This document shows positions 16,113 to 23,973 of a DNA stretch of 64,000 nucleotides, one piece after another; the stretch's first letter is position 1; each line of letters begins with the position of its first letter. A program made the position numbers and the translations under genes. Source of the stretch: Micromonospora fulviviridis (lineage in GTDB: Bacteria; Actinomycetota; Actinomycetes; Mycobacteriales; Micromonosporaceae); NCBI RefSeq assembly GCF_014648395.1, contig NZ_BMRA01000018.1, positions 26,033 through 90,032 on the forward strand, in the 5' to 3' direction. Below the pieces are notes generated by a model, which worked only from the letters and a program-made list of their open reading frames with translations, searched no databases and had not been told where the DNA came from.

Positions 16113-17378
16113 CTACGCTCCGATCTCGTCGCCGGCGACCGGGCGGCCCATCGGCGCCTCGGTCACCTCGTCCAGCCCCTCCAGGAGGTGGCCCATCCGG
16201 TCCCGCTTGGTGCGCAGGTAGCGCACGTTCTCCGGGTTGGACCGCACGGGCAGGCCCTCCCGGCCGCTCACCGTGAGGCCGTACCCCTCCAGCCCGGCCC
16301 GCTTGGCCGGGTTGTTGGTCAGCAGCCGCATCGAGCGGACGCCGAGGTCGTAGAGGATCTGCGCGCCGGTGCCGTAGTCCCGCGCGTCGGCCGGCAGACC
16401 CAGGTCGAGGTTCGCGTCCACGGTGTCCCGGCCCTGGTCCTGGAGCTGGTACGCCTGGAGCTTGTGCAGCAGGCCGATGCCGCGCCCCTCGTGCCCGCGC
16501 ACGTAGAGCACCACGCCCCGACCCTCCTGGGCCACCCGGGCCAGCGCGGCCTGCAACTGCGGGCCGCAATCGCAGCGCAGCGAGCCGAAGACGTCCCCGG
16601 TGAGGCACTCGGAGTGCACCCGGACCAGCACGTCCTTCCCGTCGCCGAGGTCGCCCATGACCAGCGCCACGTGCTCGGCGGTGTCGTGCTCGGCGCGGTA
16701 GCCGAGCGCCCGGAACACCCCGTACGGGGTGGGCATCCGCGCCTCGGCGACCTGCTCGACCTGCTTCTCGGTACGCCGCCGGTAGGCGATCAGGTCGGCG
16801 ATGGTGACCAGGGTCAGCCCGTGCTCGGCGCAGAACTTCTCCAGGTCGGGCAGGCGCATCATGGTGCCGTCGTCGTTGACCAGCTCGCAGAGCACCCCGG
16901 CCGGGCGCAGCCCGGCCAGCCGGGTCAGGTCCACGGCCGCCTCGGTGTGCCCGGGGCGGCGCAGCACCCCGCCCTGGCGGGCGCGCAGCGGCACCACGTG
17001 CCCGGGGCGGGCCAGGTCGGTCGGGTCGGTCGACGCGGCGGCGAGCAGCCGGATGGTGTGCGACCGGTCGGCGGCGGAGATGCCGGTGCTGACCCCCTCC
17101 CGGGCGTCCACGGTCACCGTGTACGCGGTGCCCCGCCGGTCCTGGTTGGTGTGGTGCATGGGCGGCAGGTCCAGCCGGTCGCACTCGCTCTCGGTGAGCG
17201 GCACGCAGATGTAGCCGGAGGTGTGGCGGACCATGAACGCGACCAGCTCCGGGGTGGCCAGCTCGGCCGCGAAGATCAGGTCGCCCTCGTTCTCCCGGTC
17301 CTCGTCGTCGACCACGACGACGGGCCGGCCGGCGGCGATGTCCGCCACCGCCTGCTCGATGCTGCCAAAGCTGCTCAT
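16113..17378 (-). CDS. ribBA: Bifunctional dihydroxybutanone-phosphate synthase / GTP cyclohydrolase II
   Basis: Makes both riboflavin precursors. Residues about 1-205 are the RibB domain (DDEDRENEGDLIFAAE, ISAADRSHTI, RPGHVVPLRARQGGVLRRPGHTEAAVDL). Residues about 206-421 are the RibA domain, with the zinc ligands in HSECLTGDVFGSLRCDCG and the catalytic region YVRGHEGRGIGL. Both active sites look intact. The ATG overlaps the ribM stop by 4 bases. 421 residues is the usual fused length in actinobacteria. Confidence 0.97.
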   Translation of the reverse strand: MSSFGSIEQAVADIAAGRPVVVVDDEDRENEGDLIFAAELATPELVAFMVRHTSGYICVPLTESECDRLDLPPMHHTNQDRRGTAYTVTVDAREGVSTGISAADRSHTIRLLAAASTDPTDLARPGHVVPLRARQGGVLRRPGHTEAAVDLTRLAGLRPAGVLCELVNDDGTMMRLPDLEKFCAEHGLTLVTIADLIAYRRRTEKQVEQVAEARMPTPYGVFRALGYRAEHDTAEHVALVMGDLGDGKDVLVRVHSECLTGDVFGSLRCDCGPQLQAALARVAQEGRGVVLYVRGHEGRGIGLLHKLQAYQLQDQGRDTVDANLDLGLPADARDYGTGAQILYDLGVRSMRLLTNNPAKRAGLEGYGLTVSGREGLPVRSNPENVRYLRTKRDRMGHLLEGLDEVTEAPMGRPVAGDEIGA

Positions 17379-18073
17379 GCCACAGCCTCCGAATAGGTCG
17401 GCGGGATCGGGGTGCGGGCGGGTGGGGTGGCCCGGGAGGTGCGCCACCAGGCGTACATGCCGGCGGCGCAGAACCCGCCGTAGACCAGGTACATGGCGGC
17501 CGACGGGTAGAAGCCGCCCTGGAGCAGCAGCGGCACGCCGACCGCGTCGACGGCGATCCAGATCAGCCAGAACTCCACCCAGCCGCGGGCCATGCCGTAG
17601 GTGGCCAGCAGGCTGCCGACCAGGATCCAGGCGTCCGGCAGCGGCCCCCAGGAGCCCAGCGCGGCCAGCACCGGGTACGCGGCGGCGGTGCCGACCGCCG
17701 CGGCGGCGATCAGGCCCAGCCGCTCCGGCCAGGTCGCCCAGCGCGGGGTGACCGCCGGCTGCTCCCCGCCGCCCGCGCGGCGGTTGCGCGACCAGCGCCA
17801 CCAGCCGTAGACGCTGACCGCGAAGAAGAAGACCTGCCGGCCGGCCTGGCCGTAGAGGTCGTGCGCCTGCGGGGTGGCGAACACCCCGCCGAGGAAGACG
17901 GTGAACAGCAGCGCGTTGCCGATCATGCCGACCGGCCAGGCCCAGACGACCCGGCGCAGCCCGAGCAGCGCCGAGGCGAGGCCGAAGACGTTGCCGACGA
18001 TCTCCCGGACCAGCACCGGCGAGCCGGCCACGTGCACCTGGGCGTCGAGCAGCCAGCCGAGCGGGCCCATCAC
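17375..18073 (-). CDS. ribM: PnuC-family transporter, probable riboflavin transporter RibM
   Basis: 232 residues with about seven membrane spans and the PnuC signature of aromatic residues (VSVYGWWRWSRNR; GWVEFWLIWIAVDAVGVPLLL; YLVYGGFCAAGMYAWW). PnuC proteins are facilitators for vitamin precursors. The member encoded inside actinobacterial rib operons is RibM, shown in Corynebacterium and Streptomyces davawensis to import riboflavin. Its place between ribE and ribBA, with 4-base overlaps on both sides, and its control by the FMN riboswitch support riboflavin rather than nicotinamide riboside as the substrate. Confidence 0.85.
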   Translation of the reverse strand: MMGPLGWLLDAQVHVAGSPVLVREIVGNVFGLASALLGLRRVVWAWPVGMIGNALLFTVFLGGVFATPQAHDLYGQAGRQVFFFAVSVYGWWRWSRNRRAGGGEQPAVTPRWATWPERLGLIAAAAVGTAAAYPVLAALGSWGPLPDAWILVGSLLATYGMARGWVEFWLIWIAVDAVGVPLLLQGGFYPSAAMYLVYGGFCAAGMYAWWRTSRATPPARTPIPPTYSEAVA

Positions 18074-18681
18074 CGGTCACCCCCCGCCGCGCGGTCGCCG
18101 AGAAGCCGCTCGACGTACTTGGCCAGCACGTCCACCTCGAGGTTGACCGGGTCCCCGACGCCCTTGGCGCCGAGGGTGGTGAGCTTGAGGGTGGTGGGGA
18201 TCAGCCCGACCGAGAACCAGTCGTCGCCGACCCCGGCGACGGTCAGCGAGATGCCGTCGACGGTGATCGAGCCCTTTTCCACCACGTAGCGGGACAGGCC
18301 GGCGGGCAGCCGGAACCGGACCGTCTCCCACTGCGCGGCCGGCTCCCGGCTCAGCAGCTCGCCGACCCCGTCGACGTGTCCCTGCACCAGATGGCCGCCG
18401 AGGCGGCTGTTCAGGGCGGCGGCCCGCTCCAGATTGACCGGGTCGCCGGGACGAAGCGCGCCGAGCGCGGTGCGGCGCAGCGTCTCCCCCATCACGTCGG
18501 CGGTGAAGACCCCGCCGTCGACGTCGACCACGGTGAGACAGACCCCGTTGACCGCGATGGAGTCGCCGTGCCGGGCGTCCGAGGTGACCAGCGGGCCGCG
18601 GACCGCGACCAGCGCCGAGTCACCCCCGGTGTCGGTGGTCCGGACGATCTCGCCCAGTTCCTCGACGATGCCGGTGAACAT
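18070..18681 (-). CDS. ribE: Riboflavin synthase alpha chain
   Basis: Dismutates two lumazines into riboflavin and the diaminopyrimidine. The 203 residues form two similar lumazine-binding halves: MFTGIVEELG opens the first, with NGVCLTV and GETLRRT; the second has GHVDGVG, VDGISLTV and GLIPTTLKLTTLG. Starts one base after the ribD stop and overlaps ribM by 4 bases. Confidence 0.97.
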   Translation of the reverse strand: MFTGIVEELGEIVRTTDTGGDSALVAVRGPLVTSDARHGDSIAVNGVCLTVVDVDGGVFTADVMGETLRRTALGALRPGDPVNLERAAALNSRLGGHLVQGHVDGVGELLSREPAAQWETVRFRLPAGLSRYVVEKGSITVDGISLTVAGVGDDWFSVGLIPTTLKLTTLGAKGVGDPVNLEVDVLAKYVERLLGDRAAGGDR

Positions 18682-18682
18682 G

Positions 18683-19744
18683 TCAGGCCTCCCTCTTCCG
18701 GGGCAGCGCGGTGATCCGCAGGTCGGGGCCGACCTGCGTAACGTCGGTGAGCTCCAGGTCGATGGCGTCGGCGATGGTGGTCACGCCGGCGTCGAGCAGC
18801 GCGGTCGGGCCGGCGCCGAGCAGCTTCGGCGCGACGTACCCGACGATCTTGTCGACCAGGCCGGCGGCGAGGAACGCGCCGGCCAGGGTGGGGCCGCCCT
18901 CCAGCAGCGCGGCCCGCACGCCGCGGTGGTGCAGCTCGGCGAGGAGCGCCGCGAGGTCGACCCGGCCGTCCGGGCCGGCCCCGACCTCCGCGGCGGTGGC
19001 CACCCAGGTCCGGGCGGCGCCGTCGCGGACCCGGGCCTCGGCCGGGGTACGCCCCGAGCTGTCCACCACCACGCGCAGCGGCTGCCGGATGGCGAGGGTG
19101 CCGTCGCGCAGGTTGCGGGCGGTGAGCCGGGGGTCGTCGGCGAGCACGGTGCCCACCCCGGCGATCACCGCGTCGACGGTGCCGCGCAGGGCGTGCACGT
19201 CGATCCGGGCCGCCTCGGAGGTGATCCACATGCTGGTGCCGTCGGCCGCGGCCGAGCGCCCGTCGAGGGTGGCCGCGTACTTCCAGATCAGGTACGGCCA
19301 GCCGCGGCGCATCGAGGTGAGCCAGGCGATGTTGCCGGCCTCGGCCTCCTCGGCGCGTACCCCGACCTCGACCTGGATGCCAGCGGCCCGCAGGGTGGCC
19401 GCGCCGCCGGAGGCGACCGGGTTGGGGTCCGGGACGGCGACGACGACGCGGGCGACGCCGGCCGCGATGAGCGCGTGGCTGCAGGGGCCGGTGCGGCCGG
19501 TGTGGTCGCAGGGTTCCAGGGTGACCACGGCGGTGCCGCCGCGGGCCCGCCTGCCGGCCTGGGCCAGCGCGACGATCTCGGCGTGCGGACCGCCCGCGTA
19601 CGCGTGGAAGCCCTCGCCGACGACCTCGCCGTCGGCGTCCAGCAGGACGCAGCCGACCACGGGGTTGGGGCTGGTGGCGCCGAGGCCGCGGGCGGCCAGC
19701 GCGATCGCGCGACGCATCGCCTCGTCCACGGAGACGCTCGCCAT
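18683..19744 (-). CDS. ribD: Bifunctional diaminohydroxyphosphoribosylaminopyrimidine deaminase / reductase
   Basis: Catalyses deamination and then ribose reduction in riboflavin synthesis. Residues about 1-145 are the cytidine-deaminase-like domain with zinc motifs HAEIVAL and TLEPCDHTGRTGPC. Residues about 146-353 are the NADPH reductase domain (WPYLIWKYAATLDGRSAAADGTSMWITSEAAR, LLEGGPTLAGAFL). First gene of the operon, about 170 bases behind the FMN riboswitch. A GAGAGGA site lies somewhat far (about 11 bases) from the ATG. Confidence 0.97.
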   Translation of the reverse strand: MASVSVDEAMRRAIALAARGLGATSPNPVVGCVLLDADGEVVGEGFHAYAGGPHAEIVALAQAGRRARGGTAVVTLEPCDHTGRTGPCSHALIAAGVARVVVAVPDPNPVASGGAATLRAAGIQVEVGVRAEEAEAGNIAWLTSMRRGWPYLIWKYAATLDGRSAAADGTSMWITSEAARIDVHALRGTVDAVIAGVGTVLADDPRLTARNLRDGTLAIRQPLRVVVDSSGRTPAEARVRDGAARTWVATAAEVGAGPDGRVDLAALLAELHHRGVRAALLEGGPTLAGAFLAAGLVDKIVGYVAPKLLGAGPTALLDAGVTTIADAIDLELTDVTQVGPDLRITALPRKREA

Positions 19745-19833
19745 CGCCAGCCCTGTCCTCTCGCTCGCCGGTCGCGCGCGGGCGGTTCAGGGAGAAGGCG
19801 GCACGGGTGCCGCGGACACGCGGCGGCGGAGAT

Positions 19834-19858
19834 CCGGGGACGGCGGAGCCGACCCCGG
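19834..19858 (-). promoter_or_regulatory. Hairpin in the expression platform between FMN aptamer and ribD
   Basis: CCGGGG-T-CGGC and complementary GCCG-T-CCCCGG form a long stem with a 3-base loop, 56 bases after the aptamer. No T-run follows, so it could act through Rho, pausing or translation rather than classic intrinsic termination. Confidence 0.45.
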
Positions 19859-19913
19859 GGAGCCCACGCGGCGGCTGAGGGTGCTCAGCGCCCGGCAGGG
19901 CCCTCCCCGTCCC

Positions 19914-20086
19914 GCGCGCTGTCTCCCATCCGGACTGTCTGGGGGCGGACGAGCCGCACCCCAACCGTCGGCCCCGGATTCTCACCAGGTCCACCGTCCG
20001 GCCGAAGCCGTCCGGGTCGCGGGCTTACCACGGTCGGACCGTGGATCACCGCCGGTTCGGAATTTCACCGAGCCCCGCCAGCGCGT
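19914..20086 (-). promoter_or_regulatory. FMN riboswitch (RFN element)
   Basis: All hallmark blocks are present in order on the minus strand: GGGGCTCGGTGAAATTCC, GAACCGGCGGT, AAGCCCGCGA, GGTGAGAATCCGG, GCCGACGGT and AGTCCGGATGGGAGACAGC. The closing stem pairs GCGCTG (20079-20084) with CAGCGC (19916-19921). It controls ribD-ribE-ribM-ribBA-ribH. The gene-free stretch 19745-20167 holds this aptamer and its expression platform. Confidence 0.97.
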
Positions 20087-20167
20087 GGTGGGTACACGGG
20101 AAGTCTTACACGCTGGGCGGCCGGTCGCGCCACAGAGGCGAGCTACCTCACAGCGGGGACCGGTTCG

Positions 20168-21124
20168 TCACGTCACGCCCCGGCGCCGGTCGACCGCGAC
20201 GTATGACCCCGGTTGGCTCTTGGCGACCGTCTTCATCTCCGAGGCGACGGCGATCGCCTCCAGCGGGTCGGTGAAGCGCTTGCCGGGGTCGGAGAGGGAG
20301 ACGCCGATGGAGAGGGTGACGAGGGCGGCCCGGCGGATGTTGCCCCGCCGGTCCTTCAGCTCGACGAAGCCGCGCTCCCGGTCGGTCGGGTCGTAGAGGG
20401 CGTCGGCGGCCGTCTCGAAGTCGACCACGGCCCGGCTGGTGAGCGGCCGGACCTGGGACGGGGTGCAGACGATGACGAAGTCGTCGCCGCCGACGTGGCC
20501 GAGGAAGGCCGGTGGCAGCCCGATCGAGACCACCGCCCGGTGCAGGCTGCGGGCCAGCGCGGAGATGAACTCGTCGCCGCGGACGAAGCCGTACCGGTCG
20601 TTGACGCTCTTGAACCGGTCGATGTCGATGTAGCCGACGGCGTAGTCCACGCCGCTGCGCACCCGGTCGCTGATCTCCCGCCGGATCCGGCTGTTGCCGG
20701 GCAGCCCGGTCAGCGGGGAGACCTCCCGGAACTCCTTGTTACGGCGCAGCGTGGAGCTGACCCGGGCGACCAGTTCGGCGGTGTCGAAGGGCTTGACCAG
20801 GTAGTCGTCGGCACCGGCGCTGAGGCCGTTGACCTTGTCGGAGGTCATCCCCTTGGCGGTCAGCATGATCACGGGCAGGGCCGAGGTCATCGGGTCGGCG
20901 CGCAGCCGGCGGGTCAGCTCCAGGCCGTCGATCCGCGGCATCATCAGGTCGACCACGGCCAGGTCCGGCCGGTGCCGCTCGATGACCTCCAGGGCCTCCT
21001 GGCCGTCGCCGGCGTGCAGCACCTCGAAGCCGTGCAGCCGGAGGTTGAACTCGACGAAGCGGGCGATGTCCTCGTCGTCGTCGACGACCAGGATGACGTC
21101 GGGTCGGTCGCCGGCCGGGTCCAC
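20168..21124 (-). CDS. Response regulator with receiver and GGDEF-type domain (motif GGDDF)
   Basis: 318 residues. The receiver domain (about 8-125) has DDDED, phosphoacceptor D59 (DLAVVDLMMP) and K111 (YLVKPFD). A diguanylate-cyclase domain follows (about 136-305): DIDRFKSVNDRYGFVRGDE provides the metal and substrate residues, but the signature loop is GGDDF (212-216) instead of GG(D/E)EF. No RxxD inhibitory site precedes it. The E-to-D change may reduce or abolish c-di-GMP synthesis, so it could be a weak cyclase or a GTP/c-di-GMP sensor. It begins one base after the rpe stop. Interesting beside bldD, whose product needs c-di-GMP. Confidence 0.88.
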   Translation of the reverse strand: MDPAGDRPDVILVVDDDEDIARFVEFNLRLHGFEVLHAGDGQEALEVIERHRPDLAVVDLMMPRIDGLELTRRLRADPMTSALPVIMLTAKGMTSDKVNGLSAGADDYLVKPFDTAELVARVSSTLRRNKEFREVSPLTGLPGNSRIRREISDRVRSGVDYAVGYIDIDRFKSVNDRYGFVRGDEFISALARSLHRAVVSIGLPPAFLGHVGGDDFVIVCTPSQVRPLTSRAVVDFETAADALYDPTDRERGFVELKDRRGNIRRAALVTLSIGVSLSDPGKRFTDPLEAIAVASEMKTVAKSQPGSYVAVDRRRGVT

Positions 21125-21125
21125 G

Positions 21126-21806
21126 TCAGGCCCCGGTCGTCGCGCGTTCCGCCAGGCCGCGCAGCCGGCGGACCGCCTCGGCCGGGTCGTCGGCGCCGTA
21201 GACCGCGGTGCCGGCGACGAAGGCGTCGGCGCCGGCCGCGGCGGCCTGTTCGATGGTGTCCGCGGCGATCCCGCCGTCCACCTCGATGCGCAGCTCCAGG
21301 TGGCCGCTCGCGACGTGCCGCCGGGCGGCGCGCACCTTGTCCAGCATCTGGGGGATGAACCGCTGGCCGCCGAAGCCGGCCTTGATCGTCATGATCAGCA
21401 GCGTGTCGAAGCTCGGCAGCAGGTCCAGGTACGGCTCGATCGGGGTGTCCCGGTCGATCGCCAGCCCGGCCTTCGCCCCGGCCGAGCGCAGGTCCTTGGC
21501 CAGCGCCACCGGGTCGTCGCACGCCTCGGCGTGGAACGTGACGTTGTACGCGCCGGCGTCGGCGTACCCGGGCGCCCAGCGGCGCGGGTCCTCGATCATG
21601 AGGTGCACGTCGAAGGGAAGCTCGGTCGCCGCGCGCAGGCTCTGCACCACCGGCAGCCCGATGGTCAGGTTGGGCACGAAGTGGTTGTCCATGACGTCCA
21701 CGTGCAACCAGTCGGCGGCGTGCTCGACGGCGCGGACCTCGTCGGCGAGGCGGGCGAAGTCGGCGGCCAGGATGCTGGGCGCGACGATCAGCGGCGGTAC
21801 GGTCAC
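21126..21806 (-). CDS. rpe: Ribulose-phosphate 3-epimerase
   Basis: Interconverts ribulose 5-phosphate and xylulose 5-phosphate in the pentose phosphate and Calvin-type pathways. The 226-residue TIM barrel has APSILAADFARL, HVDVMDNHFVPNLTIG (catalytic Asp and metal His), VHLMIEDP, GFGGQ and VDGGIAADT with the second catalytic Asp. The GTG start at 21806 lies only 6 bases behind a TACACT -10, so the mRNA may be leaderless. Immediately followed by the GGDEF-type regulator. Confidence 0.96.
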   Translation of the reverse strand: MTVPPLIVAPSILAADFARLADEVRAVEHAADWLHVDVMDNHFVPNLTIGLPVVQSLRAATELPFDVHLMIEDPRRWAPGYADAGAYNVTFHAEACDDPVALAKDLRSAGAKAGLAIDRDTPIEPYLDLLPSFDTLLIMTIKAGFGGQRFIPQMLDKVRAARRHVASGHLELRIEVDGGIAADTIEQAAAAGADAFVAGTAVYGADDPAEAVRRLRGLAERATTGA

Positions 21807-21812
21807 GGGGCC

Positions 21813-21818
21813 AGTGTA
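21813..21818 (-). promoter_or_regulatory. -10 element for a possible leaderless rpe mRNA
   Basis: Minus-strand TACACT ends 6 bases before the rpe GTG; transcription would begin at or next to the start codon. No clear -35 was seen, and no ribosome binding site precedes the GTG. Confidence 0.4.
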
Positions 21819-21989
21819 CGAACGCGGTCACCCACCGCCCGCAGCGCGGCACCGCCGGGAACCCGCTGTGACCCGGCCGTGACCCCCGGTGCAGAACCGG
21901 CCCGTCCGGCGCGCAGAATCGACACGAAAAGCCATCCGTGACTGGCCGATCGATCGAAACAGGGCGAAACTCCTACAGGGACGGTCACG

Positions 21990-21995
21990 TATGCT
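21990..21995 (+). promoter_or_regulatory. Probable -10 (TATGCT) of the first lipoprotein gene
   Basis: CGTATGCTGC lies 70 bases before the ATG at 22066. The same CGTATGCTGC lies 69 bases before the second, paralogous gene, which supports its being a duplicated promoter element. No clear -35. Confidence 0.4.
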
Positions 21996-22065
21996 GCTCG
22001 CCCGGTCGCGGGGAACGCCGCACGGGCCGTGACGACCGGCTGTCATCTCCCGGGAAGGGCGGACG

Positions 22066-22953
22066 ATGCGACGGTGGCTCCTGACGCTGGCGCTGACCGG
22101 CACGGCGACGGTGGTCCTGGCCGGCTGCGTCCCGCCGCACCGGCCCGACGGGGACCTCACCGACGACTGGGCCGCGCTGCCGGCGCCGCACCTGTTCGTC
22201 CCCGCCACGGACGCCTGCCTGCCCCGGCTCACCGCGGTGGTGCAGGCCGCCACCTACGAGACGGTGGACTGCGCGGGCAGCCATCTGGCCGAGGCGGTGC
22301 ACGTCGGCACCTTCACCGGGCCGACGGCGCAGGGCGCCCGGCCGGAGTCGGGGTCGCCCGCGCTGCGCTCCGCCCGCGCCGAATGTGACCAGCGGGCCCG
22401 CGAGGTCATCGGCGGGGACTGGCACTCCGCCCGGCTCACCCTCAACATCGCGCTGCCCCCGGTGACCGCCTGGGTGGCCGGGGCCCGCTGGTTCCGCTGC
22501 GACCTGGCCGAGACCGACAGCATCGACAACACCCGGCCGGTCAACCGGCTGGGCAGCCTGCGCGGCGCCATGGTGGGCGACAATCCGCTGGTGCACCGCT
22601 GCTTCGACCCGAAGCTGATCGGCGAGAACCTGAACTACATGGCCCCGGTGCTCTGCACCGAGCCGCACCGCGCCGAGTTCGTCGGCGTCTACGAGGAGCG
22701 GGACCGGAGCTGGCCGGACTTCACCCGGGCGGCGGCGGAGGTGCACCGCCGCTGCATGGCGCTGATCGCCGCCTTCGCCGCCGTGCCGAACAACGCCGAC
22801 CTGCCGTACCGGGCCGGTTCGATCTTCTACCCGCCGTCGCAGCGCGAGTGGGAGGAGGGCGACCGGGGGGTGCGCTGTTTCCTGTGGAGCGACGACCGCA
22901 AGCTGACCCGGTCGATGCGCGGGGCCGGCCCCGAGGGACTACCCGTCATCTGA
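22066..22953 (+). CDS. Septum-formation-family lipoprotein, copy 1
   Basis: A 295-residue lipoprotein: MRRWLLTLALTGTATVVLAGC ends in a lipobox with the acylated Cys near 21. The mature part has paired cysteines (DACLPRL, ETVDCAGSHLAEAVHVG, AECDQRAR, RWFRCDLAE, HRCFDPKL, PVLCTEPHRAEFVGVY, RRCMALIA, RGVRCFLW) and the repeated C...H.AE..(H/F)VG pattern that characterises the actinobacterial Septum_form domain (PF13845). Function is poorly known; an extracytoplasmic role linked to the cell envelope is likely. The downstream gene is a clear paralogue. Confidence 0.8.
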   Translation: MRRWLLTLALTGTATVVLAGCVPPHRPDGDLTDDWAALPAPHLFVPATDACLPRLTAVVQAATYETVDCAGSHLAEAVHVGTFTGPTAQGARPESGSPALRSARAECDQRAREVIGGDWHSARLTLNIALPPVTAWVAGARWFRCDLAETDSIDNTRPVNRLGSLRGAMVGDNPLVHRCFDPKLIGENLNYMAPVLCTEPHRAEFVGVYEERDRSWPDFTRAAAEVHRRCMALIAAFAAVPNNADLPYRAGSIFYPPSQREWEEGDRGVRCFLWSDDRKLTRSMRGAGPEGLPVI

Positions 22954-22965
22954 GCCCCGGTGCCG

Positions 22966-22971
22966 TATGCT
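22966..22971 (+). promoter_or_regulatory. Probable -10 (TATGCT) of the second lipoprotein gene
   Basis: CGTATGCTGC, 69 bases before the ATG at 23041 and just after the stop of copy 1. Matches the element before copy 1 in sequence and spacing. Confidence 0.4.
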
Positions 22972-23040
22972 GCACCGCCGAGGCGTACCCGGCGCTTTAC
23001 GCCGGTGGCCCGACCACGGACGACGGGGAGGTCGGTCGCG

Positions 23041-23931
23041 ATGCGGCGATGGTGGGCGGCGGTCGCCGTGGGCGTGACGGCGGCGTTGGCACTGGGCGGC
23101 TGCGGCGCGCCGGCCGGGGTCGACCGGGACCTGGCCGACGACTGGCCCGCATTCGGCGCCCCGGCGGCCTTCGTGCCCGAGTCCGGCGCCTGCCACCGCA
23201 CCATCCAGGACGTCGGCTACCTCAGCGGCTACAACCCGGTCGACTGCGCGACCACCCACCGCGCCGAGACGCTGCACGTGGGCACGCTGACCGGCCCGGA
23301 CGCGGAACGCGGCGCTCCCCCGCGGGCCGGCTCGGCCGGCACCCGGACCGCGCACGCCGAGTGCGCCAAGCAGGTCAACAAGGCGGTCGGCGCCGACTGG
23401 CACTCGGGGCGGCTGCGGCTGTCGGTGGTCTTCCCGTCGGCCCTGGCCTGGACCGGCGGGGCCCGCTGGTTCCGCTGCGACGTCTCCGAGGTGGCCGGCC
23501 TGGACGACGGCAGCGTCACCGCGCGCAGCGGCAGCCTGCGCAACGCCCTGAAGGCCGGTTCGCCGCTGGCGCTGGGCTGTTTCAACCCGAAGCTCAAGAA
23601 GGACGACGTGGAGGAGATGCAGCCCGTCGCCTGCACCGCCAAGCACCACGCCGAGTTCGTCGGGGTCTACCAGTTCCCGGACATCAGCTACGCCGAGTTC
23701 CAGCGCACCTCGCTGCGGGCGCACAAGGGCTGCCGCGGGCTGATCGCGAAGTACGTGAAGGTGCCGAACAACAGCGACATGGTCTACCGGGCCGGCACGA
23801 TCATCTACCACCCCTTCGAGGAGGAGTGGCAGGACGGCGACCGCGGCGTGCAGTGCTTCCTCTGGGTCTCGGACCGGACGCTGACCCGCTCGGTCAAGGG
23901 CGGCGGCAGCAAGGCCCTGCCGGTCACCTGA
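23041..23931 (+). CDS. Septum-formation-family lipoprotein, copy 2
   Basis: 296 residues from the ATG at 23041 (MRRWWAAVAVGVTAALALGGC, lipobox Cys near 21). It aligns throughout with the preceding gene: DLADDWPAF, VDCATTHRAETLHVGTLTGPDAE, ADWHSGRLRLSVVFPSALAW, GARWFRCDVSEV, AGSPLALGCFNPKL, VACTAKHHAEFVGVYQFP, RGVQCFLWVSDRTLTRSVKG. The Cys pattern is conserved, so disulfides are likely. A tandem duplication 87 bases apart. GGGGAGG lies 12 bases ahead of the ATG. Confidence 0.8.
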   Translation: MRRWWAAVAVGVTAALALGGCGAPAGVDRDLADDWPAFGAPAAFVPESGACHRTIQDVGYLSGYNPVDCATTHRAETLHVGTLTGPDAERGAPPRAGSAGTRTAHAECAKQVNKAVGADWHSGRLRLSVVFPSALAWTGGARWFRCDVSEVAGLDDGSVTARSGSLRNALKAGSPLALGCFNPKLKKDDVEEMQPVACTAKHHAEFVGVYQFPDISYAEFQRTSLRAHKGCRGLIAKYVKVPNNSDMVYRAGTIIYHPFEEEWQDGDRGVQCFLWVSDRTLTRSVKGGGSKALPVT

Positions 23932-23937
23932 GCGGAA

Positions 23938-23963
23938 CGGGGTGGGCCCGCGAGCCCACCCCG
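23938..23963. terminator. Bidirectional terminator between lipoprotein 2 and the M28 peptidase
   Basis: Ten-base perfect arms (CGGGGTGGGC and complement) with a 6-base loop, between convergent stops. Confidence 0.8.
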
Positions 23964-23973
23964 CCCGGGTCGC

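Noticed and set aside
15610..17184. A longer ribH start fused through ribBA
   Set aside because: The extension is an out-of-frame reading of ribBA; the ATG at 16110 gives the normal family length.
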